From contig JAJQJQ010000019.1 of assembly GCA_028622995.1 (NCBI GenBank), forward strand, positions 3,844,001 to 3,908,000: a DNA stretch of 64,000 nt, given 5' to 3'. The notes beneath the pieces are model-generated. The model worked only from the letters and a program-made list of their open reading frames with translations, ran no database searches and was not told where the DNA came from. The translations under genes were made by a program, and so were the position numbers. Source of the DNA: Panagrolaimus kolymaensis. Its lineage: Eukaryota; Nematoda; Chromadorea; Rhabditida; Panagrolaimidae. Below are positions 60,948 to 64,000 of the stretch, piece by piece; position 1 is the stretch's first letter; each line of letters opens with the position of its first letter.

Positions 60948-61693
60948 TATTTTAATAATTATCTCAGCTCACACCTCATTAATTTTTTTTACATTGCCTT
61001 TTTATTGCCTTATTTTTTAAAAGATGGATAAAAAACCAAAAAAATATATAAGAAAAAGCTTCTAAGAAATAGCCCACTTCAAAATCAAAATTTTTTAAAA
61101 AGAATTTTTAAATAAAAATTTGCTACACTAAATTCGAAGAGTTTCAAAAATTCAAATAATTCTTACTTTTATTATTAAAAAAAATTCAGATTAAATTTTT
61201 TTAAATCAAAAACTTTTTCTTTATGAAAAACCTGGCTTTTAATACTAAAGAGGTGTTCCTATAAAATTTTCTTGTTTTTTTTTTGTTTTTATTGCCCATC
61301 TTTATATTTTTTATATCATTAATTACCTTGCACTGCTAGATGAGTTTTTTGAAGCTCTTATTTTTTTCTTTGTTTTATTCTGAGATTTCCTTACTTTTTA
61401 ATTAAAACGAAATTTCCAAGAGATTTCTTCTGCTTCCAACAAAGTTGGCTTTTTTCTTTTCAACTATGTTTTTGTCTTTATTTTAAAACCAAGTTTATTT
61501 TTTTGTATTCCATCCATACTTTTAATTTTACTCTCTGCCTCATATTTCTTTTTTAAACTCCAAAAATACTCCTTTTTTTAAAATCAGTTTTTAAAACATT
61601 TTTTATTTCGGGATCAACTCGTCTTTATTTTTTTAATAATTAATTACAAAGTAACATTTTTTTGCACAATTTTTTAAACAATAAATAATTTTT
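60948..61693. other. Spacer between converging gephyrin-type and actin-related genes
   Basis: Both genes end here (3' to 3'). AT-rich; nothing else recognised. Confidence 0.5.
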
Positions 61694-64000
61694 TTAACTC
61701 GAAAGTAAAATCGCAGCATTTTTAATTCGTTTTGAAGTTCGAATCATTTGATTTCTTCGAAATTTTTCTGGGGAATATTCATTTCTTTTTGTTAATAATT
61801 TTCCAAAATCTCGATGATTTGCGAGGATTACTGCGCCTTGAAAACTTGCCAAAGCTGTATTAAAATTTTTGTTTGGATTTTCTGTTGCAAGATTTTCATA
61901 AATCGTGGGTTCAGCAGGTTCATTTGCAAAATTAATTGAAATATTCGAAGTTGATAATTTTTTCTGAAGTTCGAGTGCAAATCTTTCCTTGAAACCTTTC
62001 ATTTGAACTGTGCCACCCGAAAGTAAAATATTTCCATAAAGATCATCAGAAAATTTCAAAGGCATTTTTGAAACAATTTCCATTAAAATTTTCGCAAAAT
62101 CATTATTAAACCAAATTTCGCCGATTTCAAACCAAATCCTCGAAGAATATTGAAGTTTATTTTTTTCTATTCGCTTAAATGCATTATTGGTGAATGAAGA
62201 ATTTTTTCGTGAAAGTAAAACTGGCGGAGGATCATTATTTCTCATACTTATATTTTTAGTTTTATTTTTGTTATTAAATTTTGTTAATTCTTTTGTTGGG
62301 TCCAATGGAATATAGCAGTGTTGTTCTTTAAATTCATCCCTTTTTAAAGGTAAATTATTTTTCGTGGCTTCAGGAAAATTAAATGAATTAATTTCGGATG
62401 AAAGTTGAGTGGAAATATCCAAACCCGAAACATTGAAATATGTTGCAAATTGAAGCATGGGTTCTCCATTAATTATGGGTAAAATTTCTGTTATGCTATG
62501 ACCGATTTGAATTACAATTCCAGAAGGTTTTTTTCCTAAAAAAATTAATTATAAATAATTATGACAGAGTTATAAGCCGCTGTTAAAAAAATATTTGTAT
62601 TATTTAAAATGACTAATGCATACCAAACAAAAAAGAAGGGAAGTAAATGAGCTATTTTTTGTAGGGTTTAAAATACTCTCAAACTACAAAAAAAAGAGAA
62701 TTAGAATGGGTTCCGAGAATGATCGCAGCAAAAAAAGTGTTATAGCTCCAAGGATTTTTTCAACAAAGTTACTTACTTACCCCAAGGGAACTTACAAAAA
62801 AAGTTAAAATATTTAAAAGAAGTTTGTTTTAAAAAAAATATTAACATAAAAATTATTTAAATACAAATGCAAACTTTATCCCTTCTTTTAACAACTTACC
62901 ATATTTATTTTTTTAAACAGACTTTAATTTTAGGTTTTTAAATTTATAATTAAATTTTTTGCAAACTTTTCTTTGTAAAAAAAATTGAAAAAAAAGGTAA
63001 AAGTACAAATTTCTTATTTATAAATAGCTTTTTTTGAAACTCTATTTAATTAAATTGTGCTTCTTAGAGAACACAGAAAAAAATTAACACCCACTAAAAA
63101 AATTCTAACTACAGAAATTTTTTTCTCTGCCAAAAAATCTTAAAAATAAAAAAAATGTTTGTGAAAAACTTACTTGAAGCAATAAAAGATAAATATGCAT
63201 CTGAAACAGTGCAAATAGATTCAAATCCAACTTTTTCAAATAATACCTAAAAAAAATGTTTACGCATTTTAGACTTTTTTTTTATTGATATCATTTTGAC
63301 GCTGAAAAAAAATAAAATGACTCACATGCATTGCTTTTTCTTTATCATCTTCGGTTGCAGCAAGAGATTGGGTAAAAATTATTGAAGTTTTTGATGAATC
63401 AATATTTCTTTTGATAATAAAATTTTTAATTTGTTTTTCAATAAAATTCCAATTTGTTATTATTCCTCTTTGGATTATGGGCTCGAAATAAGGAGTACAA
63501 TCAAGGAAGCCAAGTTCTTGGATGCAATAAATTTCCTGAAAAAATTCAATGATTGATGATGCTTGGAAATTCCTTTTTTTTTTCAGATAAAAATGTTCTC
63601 TCAAAAGTGTAGAGTCAAAAGAATGTAAGGAATGCATTTGTGCAAAACAAAATCAAAAAATTTGTCACTTTTTTTCATTGACAGTAAATGATTCTTGTAA
63701 ATTATTGTCAAAAAATGATTACTTTCTTTTGAATGAGAGTAACATATTTTTGTTAAATATTGTTAAAAATCGTTTACTTTCTATAACAAAAAAATACTTT
63801 TTTGAAATTTGTTACCTTTTTAAAATGATTTTTGAATGAGAAAGTGCAAAATAATTACTCAACTAAAAACTAACCTTTTTTTCAAAAGATAAACATTCAT
63901 ACAAAGGATTTTCAAAATCCGATGTTCCAATTCTCAAATTTTTAGCTCCAATATCCACAATTACGCAACTAGGTGGCTTTGAAAAAGAAGAAGAAGTTGA
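61694..64000 (-). CDS. Divergent actin-related protein, 5' end beyond the window
   Basis: Partial model complement(join(61694..62535, 63174..63246, 63326..63535, 63875..>64000)); 417 codons visible including the stop, junctions in frame. Actin-fold landmarks: phosphate-1 loop CVIVDIGAKNLRIGTSD (first visible exon), PIIQRGIITNWNFIEKQI, VLFEKVGFESICTVSDAYLS (actin MFE...VLSLYA region), GIVIQIGHSITEILPIINGE (phosphate-2), and NILLSGGTVQMKGFKERF (adenosine loop). A 60-residue Asn/Lys-rich insert interrupts the part after the phosphate-2 loop. The phosphate-1 loop has IGAKNLRIG where actin has DNGSGMCKAG, and phosphate-2 has QIGHSIT in place of actin's DSGDGVT, so nucleotide binding may be altered. 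Subfamily cannot be told; cytoplasmic or nuclear ARP are both possible. Confidence 0.88.
63665..63785. repeat. Two hairpins of the AGTAAC...GTTACT type inside the actin-related gene intron
   Basis: GACAGTAAATGATTCTTGTAAATTATTGTC...ATTACTTTC and GAGAGTAACATATTTTTGTTAAATATTG...GTTTACTTTC, both diverged members of the ~50-bp family that is dense upstream of frizzled. They lie in the 339-bp intron between the first two visible exons. Confidence 0.55.

Noticed and set aside
1..64000. tRNA, rRNA or riboswitch genes
   Set aside because: I looked for tRNA-type B boxes (GGTTCGANTCC), cloverleaf stems and rRNA-like conserved blocks and saw none that held up.

Overview
The window is strongly AT-rich eukaryotic DNA from what looks like a nematode. 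Genes are split by short introns (mostly about 45-100 bp) with GTAAGT donors and T-rich TTTTTAG or TTTCAG acceptors. Intergenic DNA is full of A/T homopolymers. The genes present (frizzled receptor, gephyrin/MoeA, M17 leucine aminopeptidase, PP1-type phosphatase, BTB-BACK protein, rhodopsin-type GPCR) are animal genes. The expanded family of small F-box-like proteins recalls panagrolaimid/tylenchine nematodes. That placement is inference; no rRNA or mitochondrial marker is present.

Layout. A 180-bp satellite array (1-1124) opens the window. Two recently duplicated paralogous genes follow (1799-3979), with a third copy of their 5' flank left over. Next come a GPCR on the minus strand (4434-7287) and a long gene-poor stretch with two copies of a structured dispersed repeat. 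A compact block follows: BTB-BACK (-), an unrecognised membrane protein (+), a third repeat copy with a nested hAT-type MITE, leucine aminopeptidase (-), a second-type F-box-like gene (-), a HAT-repeat (half-a-TPR) protein (-) and a PP1-like phosphatase (-). Then come two more F-box-like genes (-), one split by a 1.5-kb transposon, and a complete frizzled gene (-, 31501-34136). About 12 kb with no recognisable gene follows, sprinkled with ~50-bp hairpins of the GATAGTAAC type. Next are a secreted proline-rich protein (+) and an array of F-box-like paralogs on the plus strand (48440-56581). The array includes five complete genes, one truncated copy and one frameshifted fragment around a 2.2-kb inverted-repeat element. 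A gephyrin-type molybdenum-cofactor gene (+) and the 3' part of a divergent actin-related protein gene (-) close the window.

The unifying theme is one rapidly evolving gene family. Eleven loci, from 1.8 to 56.6 kb, share an N-terminal F-box-like segment and a single phase-2 intron near the C-terminus. They show every stage of birth and death: fresh tandem duplication, clean transposon insertion with a 9-bp target duplication, an apparent element-mediated junction between two paralogs, a 1-bp frameshift, and a MITE landing in a stop codon and lengthening the protein. Mobile DNA is the second theme. Four elements have clear terminal inverted repeats and target-site duplications (9, 9, 8 and 4 bp). 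All gene models were spliced by eye and have no transcript support.
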